Origin: Trichomonas vaginalis G3
Lineage: Eukaryota > Parabasalia > Trichomonadida > Trichomonadidae
DNA length: 64,000 nucleotides
Assembly: GCF_026262505.1 (NCBI RefSeq)
Contig: NC_067208.1
Coordinates: 3,171,962-3,235,961 of the forward strand
Reading direction: 5' to 3'
Under the pieces are notes generated by a model, which made no database searches, was not told the origin of the DNA, and saw nothing but the letters and a program-made list of their open reading frames with translations. Both the position numbers and the translations under genes were made by a program. Shown in pieces: positions 23,505 to 33,383 of this stretch; position 1 is the first letter of the stretch, and each line of letters begins with the position of its first letter.

Positions 23505-24107
23505 AAAATAAAAAATATTTTTTCTTTACTTTACATAACCGCCTACTGCCATAGTCTTTGACGCCAACCATACCAGCTAATGAAGGTTGACTTGGTTTAG
23601 TTTCCAAACTAAACTTTGGTTTTGGTTTATCTTCAGTTTTTGGTTTTTCTTCTTCTATCGGTTTTTCGTCACTTTTCGGTTTCTCTGACTTTACTTCACT
23701 TGCAGGAACAGTTGTGTCGTCAACATCTTCATAAATATCATATGCCATTTGTTTTTGTTTTCCTTTCAACTTTTTGTGTTTGTTGTAAAGTTTAGAATAT
23801 TTCGACTCTAAGTCAATGAGATGTTCTATAATGAACTGTTGGTCAGTGAAGTAAACTTTTCCATCTGTTTGTCTCGAAAGCTCCTTCAGACTTCAATATT
23901 TATTTGTGAGAGTCTGTTTCTTTTTTGAGATACTTGCCGTTCCATTTTTATGAAAAGTGACTTTGTAGTTAGGGTTTGTATTTCCAGACCTGGCACTTTC
24001 TATTATTGAATTTTTCTCTTCATCTGTAAGTTCTTTGACAGGTTTTGACAATGTTCTGAACTTTTTGTTTGTGGTGTCAAATCTACCGTTTCAACTTCTT
24101 CGGTCAT
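23505..24107 (-). pseudogene. Copy 1: acidic coiled-coil protein (fossil)
   Basis: About 200 codons. The start (TEEVETVDLTPQTKSSEP) is acidic; the middle has a coiled coil (IDLESKYSKLYNKHKKLKGK); the end is a K/E/P-rich spacer (EKPKSDEKPIEEEKPKTEDK) before SLAGMVGVKDYG. Disordered acidic/basic linkers of this sort are common in minor virion proteins. Family unknown. Broken in this copy. Confidence 0.55.
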
Positions 24108-24126
24108 TTCATCTCAGTAAAAAATT

Positions 24127-24280
24127 TTAGTTTGGTTTGTTTTCAACTGGTTGTTGTTGTTTTTTAAGTCGGTCTAAAACTTCCTGAGGTATAGGAAGAA
24201 CTTGACAAAAACGTGGTGTAACTGCTGGAAGCCGACCAAATCCATCTTGAACCCATTTGTCTCAATGCTGTATTGTTCAT
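24127..24280 (-). pseudogene. Copy 1: ~50-residue protein (fossil)
   Basis: Counterpart of the intact 50-residue frame of copy 2 at 44370-44522, with the segment PIPQEVLDRLKKP near the end. Upstream TTTTTTACTGAG matches the spacer in front of its neighbour. Too short to classify. Confidence 0.45.
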
Positions 24281-24299
24281 TTCATCTCAGTAAAAAACT

Positions 24300-24702
24300 T
24301 TACATTCCCCACGTTTGAGGCGGTTGAGGTTGGTTATTGTTTACCCATTGTTGTGCATGGTTATATCCTCTGTTAAAGAATCTTTTCACCTTGGTCCATA
24401 TAGTGTCCTGCTTGGTTATAGTAGTCATTTGCTTTGTTATAATAGTTTCCTGCTTGTTCTCTACATTGTCCATCCATCCTTGAACTTTTCCTCTTGTTTC
24501 AGGATTTGGAATAAGATTTGTTGCATCTCGTGCTACATCCCAACCTTTCTGTACAGTTTGTATAATAGGTTGTGCTTTCTCTTTAAGTATACCTAATGTA
24601 CTCAAAATCTTCCTTCCAACTCCAAATACACCTCTGGCTATTGTTCCCACTGCGGGCAAAAAATCTGGATGCAACTCCTGCTAATGCGCCAAATAAACCC
24701 AT
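24300..24702 (-). pseudogene. Copy 1: small amphipathic, pVI-like protein (fossil)
   Basis: About 133 codons. The N-terminus GLFGALAGVASRFLPAVGTI is a glycine/hydrophobic amphipathic helix of the kind that opens membrane-lytic minor virion proteins (adenovirus pVI is the comparison by type only). The tail is N/Q/Y-rich (YNHAQQWVNNNQPQPPQTWGM). It starts about 18 bases from the divergent integrase. The gene at 27969-28212 has a similar plan. Broken in this copy. Confidence 0.5.
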
Positions 24703-24719
24703 TTCTTATAGGATAAAAA

Positions 24720-25683
24720 ATGACGACGAATCCAAACAAGGACCCCTATGTTTCTAAAGGACAAAGAAAGCACTCATGATAAAAATCTTTAGTTCAACAC
24801 CAAATGCTTGGTTTATGGATATCTTGGAAAACATTCCGAGAGTTAGAACAGATGGACCACCATACTGGTTAATATTTGTTGGTCAAAACACAAGATACTG
24901 TGAAGCCATACCATTATGTCCAAAAATATTTTAGATGTGAAAACTGCTTTGACAATATTCGTTGACAAATACCATCCAACAAAACTGACATCTGACTGTG
25001 AAAGTTCTTTCAAATCAGATGATGTAAAAAACTATCTGCGTTCAAAAAATGTAAACCAATATTTCATTGTCGACCAAAAACCATTCTGCTCTTGGTGTCA
25101 TTGACGGTTGTATAAAAATGTTAGAGACTTAAACCAACCACAAGGTGGTGAAGCAAATGAAATGTCATATGACGACAAATATAGACACTTCTCCATGGCA
25201 AAGATGAGACAAGTTTTAAATATTTACAATAGCCGTAAACAAAAAGGTTTGGGAAACCACTCCCCCGAAGAAATGAAAAACAACCCTGACTTAGAGAAAG
25301 ACTATATATTAATAATTTAGTCAAAAAGAGACAAACAAGAAAGAATGCCGGGCTTCAAAACTTCAGAAAGGTGACAAAGTAAAAATAGAAATACCTAAAC
25401 GCGACCCATATGAAAAATACTATTGACTATGACAACAATGGGAACCCGACAGGTACTCACATTCGTGTTTCGTAAAAATAGAAGAAAGTATACAAGAGAA
25501 TATTATGAAGTTTTAGGCAAACATGGCAAAATGTACAGACTGCAAGCAGAAGATAAAACTACTATTGTCAGACCTCGTTTCAAACTTGTCAAAGTTCAAG
25601 GTGGTATACTTTCAAAGACAGTTCCTAACAAATATAAGACAACTCCTGACGAATATGCTAAAGAAGTTGAAAATGACGACTAA
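24720..25683 (+). pseudogene. Copy 1: rve-type (retroviral-like) integrase (fossil)
   Basis: The central part shows the rve core order: NAWFMDILENIPR with the first acidic residue, then TALTIFVDKYHPTKLTSDC with the second, then a helix beginning HSALGVID. The C-terminus (about 25440-25683) is a basic beta-rich domain with THIRVRKNRRKYTREYYEV and GKMYRLQAEDKTTIVRPRFK, like the SH3-like DNA-binding end of Polinton integrases. It would have inserted the element, which agrees with the 6-bp target duplication. Divergent from the pVI-like gene and converging on the fibre gene, with overlapping stops. Broken. Confidence 0.85.
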
Positions 25684-27097
25684 GCATTTCTATACCATGC
25701 GTAAACTGTCATGTAAGGTGGCATGTAGTCTTTACTTTGTCCCGTTGTTTGCGTATATCCTGAAACGCGATGTGTATGGTTTCCTCCTCCCTCAGTGTTA
25801 CTCCAGAAACAATTTATAGCAAACTGAACGTTGTCTTTAACATCATATCCTTTACCTTTTGTCATTGCTGACCAATCCCAATATCTATGCTTATGCCAAC
25901 CTGCTTGAGATGTACTTAAATCTATGTAGTGACTATGTGCAGGTAAATTTTCACCTGAAATCGTTTTACTTCCCACCTGTTTCCTTTGAAGAGTTGCACA
26001 ATACAAAAACCTGTCGACTATTTGAGTCCAAGTTCCAAAACCAAGTACTACTTCTGGTCTGGTAGAGTTCATTGACGTATAAATAGAGCCTATAGGATAT
26101 AATGTTTGAAGCATTTCTGTCTTTAATGTTTGAAGCTCTGTTTTGTCTGCTTTCTTGTCATATAAATCTTGAGCAGTGAATTTAATATTATGTTTCATCC
26201 TTCATGACATAAACATCTTTACATCTAATGTTTCTCATCGTCGTTATGTCGTCATCCGATGTTAAACCTTGTGGAAAGTTTAGGAGGTTTACAATATAAT
26301 GCATCCCCACCAGTTTCTTCAAACCGTTCCTTCAATACTTTCTATAGCAACAGTTGTAAAACTTGTATGTGTATGAGTCTTATTTGCTTTCTTCTCTAAC
26401 TCATCGTTAACATAAGTTTTATCTGCTTTAAGGTCTAAACATCCTGAAACCCATCCTGTATCGGCTTTAGTTTTTTAAAAATCTTCGATGTCCATTCATG
26501 ATACCATTCAGCCCTTTCTATAATTTCATTATCTTTTTCATCCACATATTCCTTATCCGCTTTCTTCTCTAACTTACTAGCCACATATTCCTCATCCGCT
26601 TTCTTTTCAAGGCTAACGTTTAAGTCTGTTATTTCAGATATAGAATGTGTATGAGTCTTTTTAGAATATTCGTTTTCAGCTCTTGTCACTTCACTTGACA
26701 TTTTATTGTCAACATATGTTTTGTCTGCTAGTTCAGGATGAGTATGTTTCTTTTGTTGCATAAGCATTGTTAGCTCTTTCTTCTTCTTTTGCTATTGCAT
26801 CGTCTACATATTCTTTGTCAGCTTTGTTGTCAACATCTGCTTTCAAAAGAAGTTCATTTATAGGTTTCTCGTTTAAAGTTCCTTTTGTTGGATTTATACA
26901 GACAGTAGTATGTTCTTCTTGTCTTGAAATAGAAACTCATCTGTCATTGGGTTTATTGTCAGTTTTAAGTTTCCTTCTTTCAATGACTCAGATATCTTAG
27001 AATAGTTTGAAAAGTTTGTTGTGTTCTTATTTAGAGCTTGCACAATGAGTTGTCGGTTGTGTTGTATTTCTCTCATGGAAGCAATATCTTTCGACAT
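25680..27097 (-). pseudogene. Copy 1: fibre with phage Gp10-type tip (fossil)
   Basis: About 470 codons. The N-terminal half has repeated KADKEYVDEK / KKADKTYVD units, the heptad-like repeat typical of trimeric tail-fibre shafts. The C-terminal part reads LYPIGSIYTSMNSTRPEVVL, FGTWTQIVDRFLYC, GENLPAHSHYI, GNHTH and ends DYMPPYMTVYAWYRNA. That order (YPIGSIY, GTW, His pair, PPY-x-VYAW) is the signature of the C-terminal domain of phage baseplate/tail-fibre Gp10-like proteins. It probably formed the receptor-binding spike of the virion. Broken in this copy. Confidence 0.8.
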
Positions 27098-27116
27098 TTT
27101 TATTATAGATAAAAAT

Positions 27117-27964
27117 ATGCTTCAATAGAAAAAGAAAATTCAAGAGTTGCTACAACTAAAACCATTAGATGAACTTTTACTAATGTCGGTCAAAAGTTTG
27201 AGACAGAGACCGTAAAGCATGAAGGCTATCGTTTTGACTACCCATTAAGATGGCTAAGAGACCCATCTGTCACAAAAGCTATTGGCTTTCGTAGAATGAA
27301 GTTCATTTCAGAAGCCATACATGGTTTCCCATTTACGGTCGGTTTTGAAGTTCGATACTATAACAAAGAAAAACGTATGTATGAGAAATTTGAACAGGGA
27401 AAACTTTACAAGTTAGTTTGCTTGTAAACTTAGAAACAACTCTTCAAGCTTTTCAAGAAAAAATAAACGATATCTATATCGAATATGCAAACCAGTATAA
27501 ACATTGACGAGGGAGAATACCATCTCGATATTATTTATGACAGGAAAAATGCAACTGTTAAAATCAATAGAATAGAAGACCTTGGAGAAAACGTTTATAT
27601 TTCTACAAAATATAACAACTTGGCATGGTATAGATTTATGAGGATGTTAAATCAGCCTGCAGCATATCCAGTACACCCAGACTTTTATGAAGTCGAAAAC
27701 CCTAATGGAACATATGAAAATGTTTTCGACCAAGATGCTATTATTGTTCATGCTTCATTTTCTGGCGCCCAAAACTCTTTCTTATGCTTGGCAAATGACT
27801 TTTACGAAAAACCTACAAAGTTATACGAACCACCAAGTGGAAGTATTTCAGACTTTCAAGTATGGTTTACTACAGATGGAAGAAAAAGAATAATTCCATT
27901 ATACCATGCGTTTTACTTGGAACTTAGTTTCATATACAACTACTATCGAACGGTAAAAATATAA
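27117..27964 (+). pseudogene. Copy 1: paralogue B of the SFSDFQVWF gene pair (fossil)
   Basis: About 280 codons. Segments: YRFDYPLRWLRDPSVTKAIG, a beta-rich middle, then HASFSGAQNSFLCLANDFY, YEPPSGSISDFQVWFTT and a C-terminus with YHAFYLELSFIYNYYRTV. It is clearly homologous to the minus-strand gene at 22238-23202. It starts about 20 bases from the divergent fibre gene, so both may be expressed together. Unknown family. Broken. Confidence 0.6.
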
Positions 27965-27968
27965 TTTT

Positions 27969-28212
27969 TTAATACGGTTGAGGTGTTGGATTTGGTTGCC
28001 AACTAGACTGTGGTGCAGGTTCAGGCTGTTGTATAACAGGAGCTTGCTCTTCTGGTTCAGGGTCTTTAGGTATAATACCAACAAACTGACCTACTCTTTT
28101 ACCAATATTTTTGACTCCGTTCCAAATTCCTCTTCCTACGGTTTTTATTCCATTCCATATACCTCTTCCAACTCTTCTGAAAGAAGTTTCCAATACTACT
28201 GAAGAAACCCAT
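27969..28212 (-). pseudogene. Copy 1: small amphipathic GIWNG-repeat protein (fossil)
   Basis: About 80 codons. It has RVGRGIWNGIKTVGRGIWNG, a duplicated glycine/tryptophan basic helix, and a P/Q-rich tail (PEEQAPVIQQPEPAPQSSW). The plan is the same as that of the pVI-like protein at 24300-24702, and the helix would suit membrane or DNA binding. Convergent with paralogue B. Broken in this copy near its start region. Confidence 0.5.
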
Positions 28213-28230
28213 TTTACTATATGTAAAAAT

Positions 28231-28594
28231 CTAATGTCCGCCTAGTCTCTTACGTTTCCTGTTGAGTTCCATAGCATTCTTTAACTGGAGCTCATACATT
28301 CTGTTTCTCCTCTGGTAGAAAAACATATTCTGGGTCAACTCCTGTGTTCGCGTCATCTGCATAAAGTTGTTTATATCCCACTTCAGGGTTTGTATAAAAC
28401 TCTTTCCATCTCATATTTGCATACCATGGTGGCAAACCTAACGCAGCGTCATTTGACATGGCAGTTTGCATTTGTACATCTGTTGGCACTTGACCATAGT
28501 TTGCCATTGCAGTTTGTATTCTAACTTCATTTGGAATATTCTCTGGGTTTGGTTGTCCAGGTTGCTGTGCATTCGCTAAGTTCTGTGCGTCCAT
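28231..28594 (-). pseudogene. Copy 1: ~120-residue N/Q/P-rich protein (fossil)
   Basis: Starts DAQNLANAQQPGQPNPENIP, contains the repeat IQTAMANYGQVPTDVQMQTA and MRWKEFYTNPEVGYKQLYAD, and ends with a basic KRKRLGG tail. Upstream the spacer TTAGATAAAAAT carries the common start motif. Not recognised. Broken. Confidence 0.5.
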
Positions 28595-28617
28595 TTAATA
28601 TTAGATAAAAATATCTC

Positions 28618-28749
28618 TTACGAGTACATATACTGAACATTTGCAGGCATTGGTTCATCTTCATATTCTCTGTACTTTTCTGCCACGTCAAATAAATAAA
28701 TGACACAATGGAAAAAACCTAAAACAAGTAGTCCTATTTCAAACCACAT
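28618..28749 (-). CDS. Copy 1: 43-residue one-pass membrane protein
   Basis: An intact short frame: WFEIGLLVLGFFHCVIYLFD is a single membrane span, followed by an acidic tail (AEKYREYEDEPMPANVQYMY). It overlaps the 3' end of the methyltransferase gene by 16 bases in another frame, so it is probably translated from the same transcript. An identical-size frame is kept in copy 2, and changes between the copies keep it open. A small virion-membrane or envelope-like protein is possible; inference only. Confidence 0.6.
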   Translation of the reverse strand: MWFEIGLLVLGFFHCVIYLFDVAEKYREYEDEPMPANVQYMYS

Positions 28750-29552
28750 TTACTTACTAATAAAATTTCTTTATTGTGACACTTTCTCCGGTTTATAGGA
28801 CCTCTCTCATATTCTATCTTGTCATATATAAACTCATAGTCATGTATGTCCTCTAACCATCTCATAACGGTTTCCAAACCACTTTTATCGGATGTAAAGT
28901 AAAAGCATGGATGGTTATGTATAACGTCTAAAGTTTCTAAAGAGTCTCTCAAAGTCCAGTCTACTTGGTATTGAAAATCCCATGTGTTATAGAACGGCGG
29001 GTCCACTATAAAGAAAACATTTTCCTTGTCTTTATATTTTTCATACAAATCTGTCCAATGACATCTCACAAACTCTATACCCTCAATATATTTTTCTATG
29101 TCCTCTTTGAAAACATTTGTATAGTTAAGATATAAAACTTTTGACATAAGTGTTTCAATGTCATGAACTCTTATAGAACCACTATATAATAGTCTAGCAG
29201 ATATACTATCCCAGTCTATATATTCTGCTTTTTTCAAAACCTCTCTCACAATATTTTTGTTATCTAATGGTATACGTTTCATCTTACCTATAGGTATCTT
29301 TTCTTTTAACTCTTTCAATATATTGTTTGTGTCTGGAATATGTTTGAGACGGTCCATATAGTTGTCGAAGTCATTGCATATAATCTTTGAGTCTGGGAAT
29401 ATTGTATGACATAAATGGGATATATAGAAACTTCCACCGAACAAATCTACAAATGTTAGACCATTCGGTAGTTTCTTAAGTTCTCTCAATATAATATCTT
29501 TACATTTACTCTTATTTCCAAAGAACGGTAACGGTGGTTTTGTAAAATTCAT
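28734..29552 (-). CDS. Copy 1: D12-class DNA adenine-N6 methyltransferase (looks whole)
   Basis: A 272-residue frame that looks whole. It has the D12/Dam order: FFGNK at 10-14, the AdoMet motif DLFGGSF at 36-42, CND at 59-61, and the catalytic DPPF at 184-187, the D/N-P-P-Y/F motif IV of N6-adenine methyltransferases. Length is normal for Dam-like enzymes (about 260-280). Such genes are frequent in virophages, giant viruses and Polinton-like viruses, where they may modify the element's own DNA. It is the last gene before the right terminal repeat and starts with a TTTTTATTATTATATATAA spacer. Confidence 0.9.
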   Translation of the reverse strand: MNFTKPPLPFFGNKSKCKDIILRELKKLPNGLTFVDLFGGSFYISHLCHTIFPDSKIICNDFDNYMDRLKHIPDTNNILKELKEKIPIGKMKRIPLDNKNIVREVLKKAEYIDWDSISARLLYSGSIRVHDIETLMSKVLYLNYTNVFKEDIEKYIEGIEFVRCHWTDLYEKYKDKENVFFIVDPPFYNTWDFQYQVDWTLRDSLETLDVIHNHPCFYFTSDKSGLETVMRWLEDIHDYEFIYDKIEYERGPINRRKCHNKEILLVSKCGLK

Positions 29553-29637
29553 TTATATATAATAATAAAAATGTTTTTCCTGAAAAGTGACAGAAAAGTG
29601 ACAAAACATGAAAACATATATAATTTGTGAAAAGTGA

Positions 29638-29821
29638 AACATTATATAATGTTTTCGACCCAGAAGAAGGCTTCTTCCCAGAAGCAATGGAGGAAGAAGA
29701 AGAGTCCTCCGAATTCACACCAGAAGACTAACAATTTTCCGAATAAAAACTTCATTTATACTAAACATCTTCGGGGCTAGAGGGCACGAAGTGCCTGGAA
29801 GCCCCAATACCTTTTTTTTTT
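29638..29821. repeat. Right terminal inverted repeat of copy 1
   Basis: Inverted with respect to the left end of copy 2 (33184-33383), including a partial duplicate of the end of the leftmost gene (VFDPEEGFFPEAMEEEEE). The outermost part folds at 29773-29805 (GGGGCT with AGCCCC, inner GGCAC-GAA-GTGCC). A T-run then borders the target duplication. Confidence 0.85.
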
Positions 29822-29827
29822 CATCGA
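29822..29827. repeat. Right target-site duplication of copy 1
   Basis: CATCGA, identical to 6794-6799. Confidence 0.85.
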
Positions 29828-32800
29828 TTATTTTTTCAAATTCTATATCTATACTCTATCTGTTTTGTAAACAAAAGAAAATAAAATGAAGATTGTTCAA
29901 ATTGTGACCTTAATAATGGAATTAATTTATTTTATTTATAATTATTATTCTCCATTTCATTTTCTTAGGTATATACATACAGCCACACGAAATATATTAT
30001 TGAAATTTATTGCTTATAACGTTTCAATTTTCATCCTTATATGTAACGCAAATTCATTTAAATTGATTAAGAAATCAATTCATTCAAATGAATAGATAGG
30101 AAGCATGCTGAATGCACGTGCTAGTCTAGTCATTTCCAATTCAAAATCATTAAATGGCTTTTTGCTGTAATGAATAATGTTAAATATGAAGTAGGATGGA
30201 ATATTGTTTTCTCCTCTGTATTCCATGAAATTTTTAGGTGCATATATCTTCTTTTGACGACACACGATTATAACAAGTGATCAATTCATAGTTAATGCAC
30301 ATTTTGGATTGAAATTGCTGAAAGATATTTATCCATTGAGCATATCACTGAAACAGACATGATTTTTTTTCCCTCCATTATACAAGAACGAAAATCATAT
30401 CAATAGTCAGATAATCAAGAGGCAATTACTTTCACGATGAGTTCATTGTATCTCTTACGTCAAATTTAAGCAAATTCATCTGATTTGGAATGCTTTTGTT
30501 CAGCCATTCAATAAAGAAATCATTATCGAGTAAAAAAAAAGACTAAGATAATAATGAAATCAACTGATGTAGGAAAAATTAGCTGAGTTATATATATTAC
30601 AATATAGTTTCAAACATTAATTTTCTAATATCATGAAAAGATTCAGTTTTTTTGATTCATTTGATTGATATGGAATTTTTAAAAGCATTAATTTGAATGT
30701 ATTCAATACAAAGGACATTATTTCATATACAATATGGTATTTTACATAGAATAGATACTTTAAGCATAAATCGGCTATTTTGAATAAAGGTGACCAAACT
30801 ATTTTTTGAAAGTCCGCCATAACTTTAATGGTACTATTTCAGCGTGTACAATGAATACAAAAATTCTAAGAGTGCCACATAAAATAGTACTTTAGACTTG
30901 AGTTAATGCTACCAAGCAAATGTTAAAAAGATGACTTTAGTGTTTTGATAATCAAAGATTAAAATCATTATTGTCTAAATCAATAATCATAACGACAGAA
31001 GTTAATGTTTTTTCATCAGTGCTTTAAATCCACTTTTAAAAGTATACCTCAAAAATCAAAATATCAAAAAAATTGGCCGATAGGTTTGGCTTTAATTTTT
31101 GTCTGCTTTTATGATTTGATATGGATGTTATAATTTTAAAAGTTGAGCCAAATTCACCAATAGATTTTTGAGATTTGCAAATACTCAATAATTTTCAGCG
31201 TGTTATCTTTTATTAAAAGAACTATTTGGTTTCACTATCATATAAATTGATATTTACTTTCTATTTGAACCTTCATTAGCTAATGATTTAATAATACAGA
31301 TTTCATCTAGTCCTTATAAGAGAATTTTGAATTTGTTATAATAAAAAAACAAACAGATATAGCTTACACTTCTTTAATAAAGATACCTTTTATAGAATCA
31401 GTATGAAATGTGTTTTTTGACACGTAAAGCTCTCAATTCATTATAACATGTTTGTCGATTTTTATATATTTTTCGCTTTCATTATCTATGATATTAAAAA
31501 TTATGTCATCAGAATGTGAAATAATTAAACAAATGCCCTGCGGGAAGTATTTTATACTAGAATTTATAAAAAAAATCACTGTACGTTTAGCCTACTGGTT
31601 ATGTCGTGGGGTTCAAAGGCAATATGTTCAAATCAGTAAGCACCCGGTTTTTTTTAACAAGGTGAATATAACTTTTGATCGAAATCAATGAGTTACATGA
31701 ATTATCATTTATCTAACTACAATTAAATTGTGAAAATATACTATCCAATATTAGCGTTTAATAAAATCAAAGATTATTGACTTATATTTTGAAAGTAATC
31801 TAAGCAGAATTTAGATATCCAAATTCTAAATATCTTCATGCTTAGATGCTAGATAATATATTCTATATTTGAAAATTTATAATGTTATTATTTTCTTATT
31901 TGATATTTACTACAAGCAGAAAAGCATTTATATTGTAAATTAACAGATTATGATAATTATACTCGTTTTTATATGTTCTTAATGAAGAATATCAAACGTA
32001 TTTCTATGAGTTTTAAAAAATGAAAAGTTTTAATATGGCTAATATATTTATTATCATTAATAGAATAAAAAAGTTTTTTTCGCATATCACTCGATGATTT
32101 ACCTTCGAGTTTTGATAAATTTCGAAAAAATTTAAGGAATGCTCTTTGAATTTTCTTTACCTATAAGCATATTATCTGCCGTATTATTTTTCGCTAATTG
32201 TAGAATTTTATTTAATTTTAATAATTAACCTTCTAAGCTTATTGAGAGATCACATTGTATATTTGATACGTAGTACATATGCTAAATCTGTGAATTAGAT
32301 TGTAAGATATTGAACAAACGTTCTTAAACATTTTAGATTTTAGGGAATTACTGAATTAAACTATATTTCTTATATGATATCTTCATGTTTGGATGCTTTG
32401 GGTATAATTTATTGGGCTTTTTCTATCCAAATGTTTGGCAATGGTAACCCAATTTCTAACAAATTTATGATGGAAAAATTTATGACTTTTATGGAGCCGA
32501 AAAAAAAGCATATAATGAATAAGACTATTAAAGATAAGCTGTAATTTGATTGTGAATTTTAAGAAAAGAATTTGGATTAAAATTTGAAATTCTTTTTTTT
32601 GAAAATTAGCCGATGATATGCTTAAGCTAAAAATTACTAGAAGCGGTGTGATATAATTTATATAAAAAAACTCATAATTGCCATTATTATTGGTACATAT
32701 AAAGTCAAATTATAATTTGCAGTTATGCTTTAATCAAAATCTATATTGAAACGCTTTGTCACATCCATTAAAAAGGCTGTCGCATATAAATCCAAACATT

Positions 32801-33024
32801 TGCTTGGTATGTACTTTTCCATTTTAACGTCCTGATTGATATAAGCATGTTTTACACTTTAAAATAGTAATTATGACAACCTGTACACCATAGAAGTAGG
32901 CTATAACAAGAAAAATTAGATTGACATCGAATAATTTCAAGATTTAGAAACAATTTGTAGCTTTCTCAATTATCTAGAGTTAAAATTCATTTATAATGAG
33001 GTCATATATTTTAATTATCTTGTA
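29828..33024. other. AT-rich spacer between the two Polinton-like copies
   Basis: About 3.2 kb without a convincing gene. Short open frames (29886-30095, 30617-30820, 31452-31691) have random AT-rich composition. Near 31590-31655 the sequence TAGCCTACTGG and, 38 bases later, TGTTCAAATCA resemble Pol III A and B boxes followed by a T8 run, but no cloverleaf forms. Confidence 0.5.
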
Positions 33025-33173
33025 ATAAGGGTTTCGTTTTGCGAAAAAAACGTACAATACGCAATTTCGCTAAAAAAACATTTAGCTAGCAATTTCGACC
33101 TTTGACTCCACTCAAGACGTCACTTTTTTAATTTTGCGGTATCATATTTTTGGAAAATCTTTATGAATATAGG
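33025..33173. repeat. MULE left terminal inverted repeat
   Basis: Mirror of 54177-54321 with one base difference in an A-run. The repeat includes GACTCCACTCAAGACGTCAC near its middle. Confidence 0.9.
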
Positions 33174-33183
33174 TCAGGTGAGT

Positions 33184-33383
33184 GGGGCTTCCAGGCGCGT
33201 TGCGCCCTCTAGCCCCGAAGATGTTTAGTATAAATGAAGTTTTTATTCGGAAAATTGTTAGTCTTCTGGTGTGAATTCGGAGGACTCTTCTTGGATAGAG
33301 TCTTGTATTTCCTCCTCCTCTTCTTCCTCCTCCATTGCTTCTGGGAAGAAGCCTTCTTCTGGGTCGAAAACATTATATAATGT
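33184..33383. repeat. Left terminal inverted repeat of copy 2
   Basis: About 200 bp, mirrored at 49850-49990. The terminal hairpin (33184-33216) pairs GGGGCT with AGCCCC and GGCGC with GCGCC. The repeat includes the 3' end of the leftmost gene. Confidence 0.85.

Larger units (their letters stand above)
6800..29821. mobile_element. Polinton-like capsid-bearing element, copy 1 (fossil)
   Basis: A 23-kb element bounded by inverted ends (A-run, GGTAGTGGGGCTTCC... at the left; mirror image at the right) and a 6-bp target duplication CATCGA. Parts, left to right: long coiled-coil/Q-P-repeat protein, major capsid candidate, small minus-strand gene, unknown gene, penton-like gene, SF3 helicase, two small genes, A32-type packaging ATPase, inverted-repeat hub, paralogous gene pair, acidic protein, pVI-like protein, rve integrase, Gp10-tipped fibre, one-pass membrane protein, D12 adenine methyltransferase. 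No family B DNA polymerase is recognised. It is broken, with at least two dozen interruptions over its length, yet is only a few percent diverged from copy 2, so it is probably a young insertion. Family placement among Polintons, Polinton-like viruses and virophages is inference. Confidence 0.9.

Noticed and set aside
31590-31655. tRNA-like A box, B box and T8 run on the plus strand
   Set aside because: The boxes match only loosely, and no acceptor, anticodon or T stem can be formed; the signal is within chance for 3 kb of AT-rich DNA.
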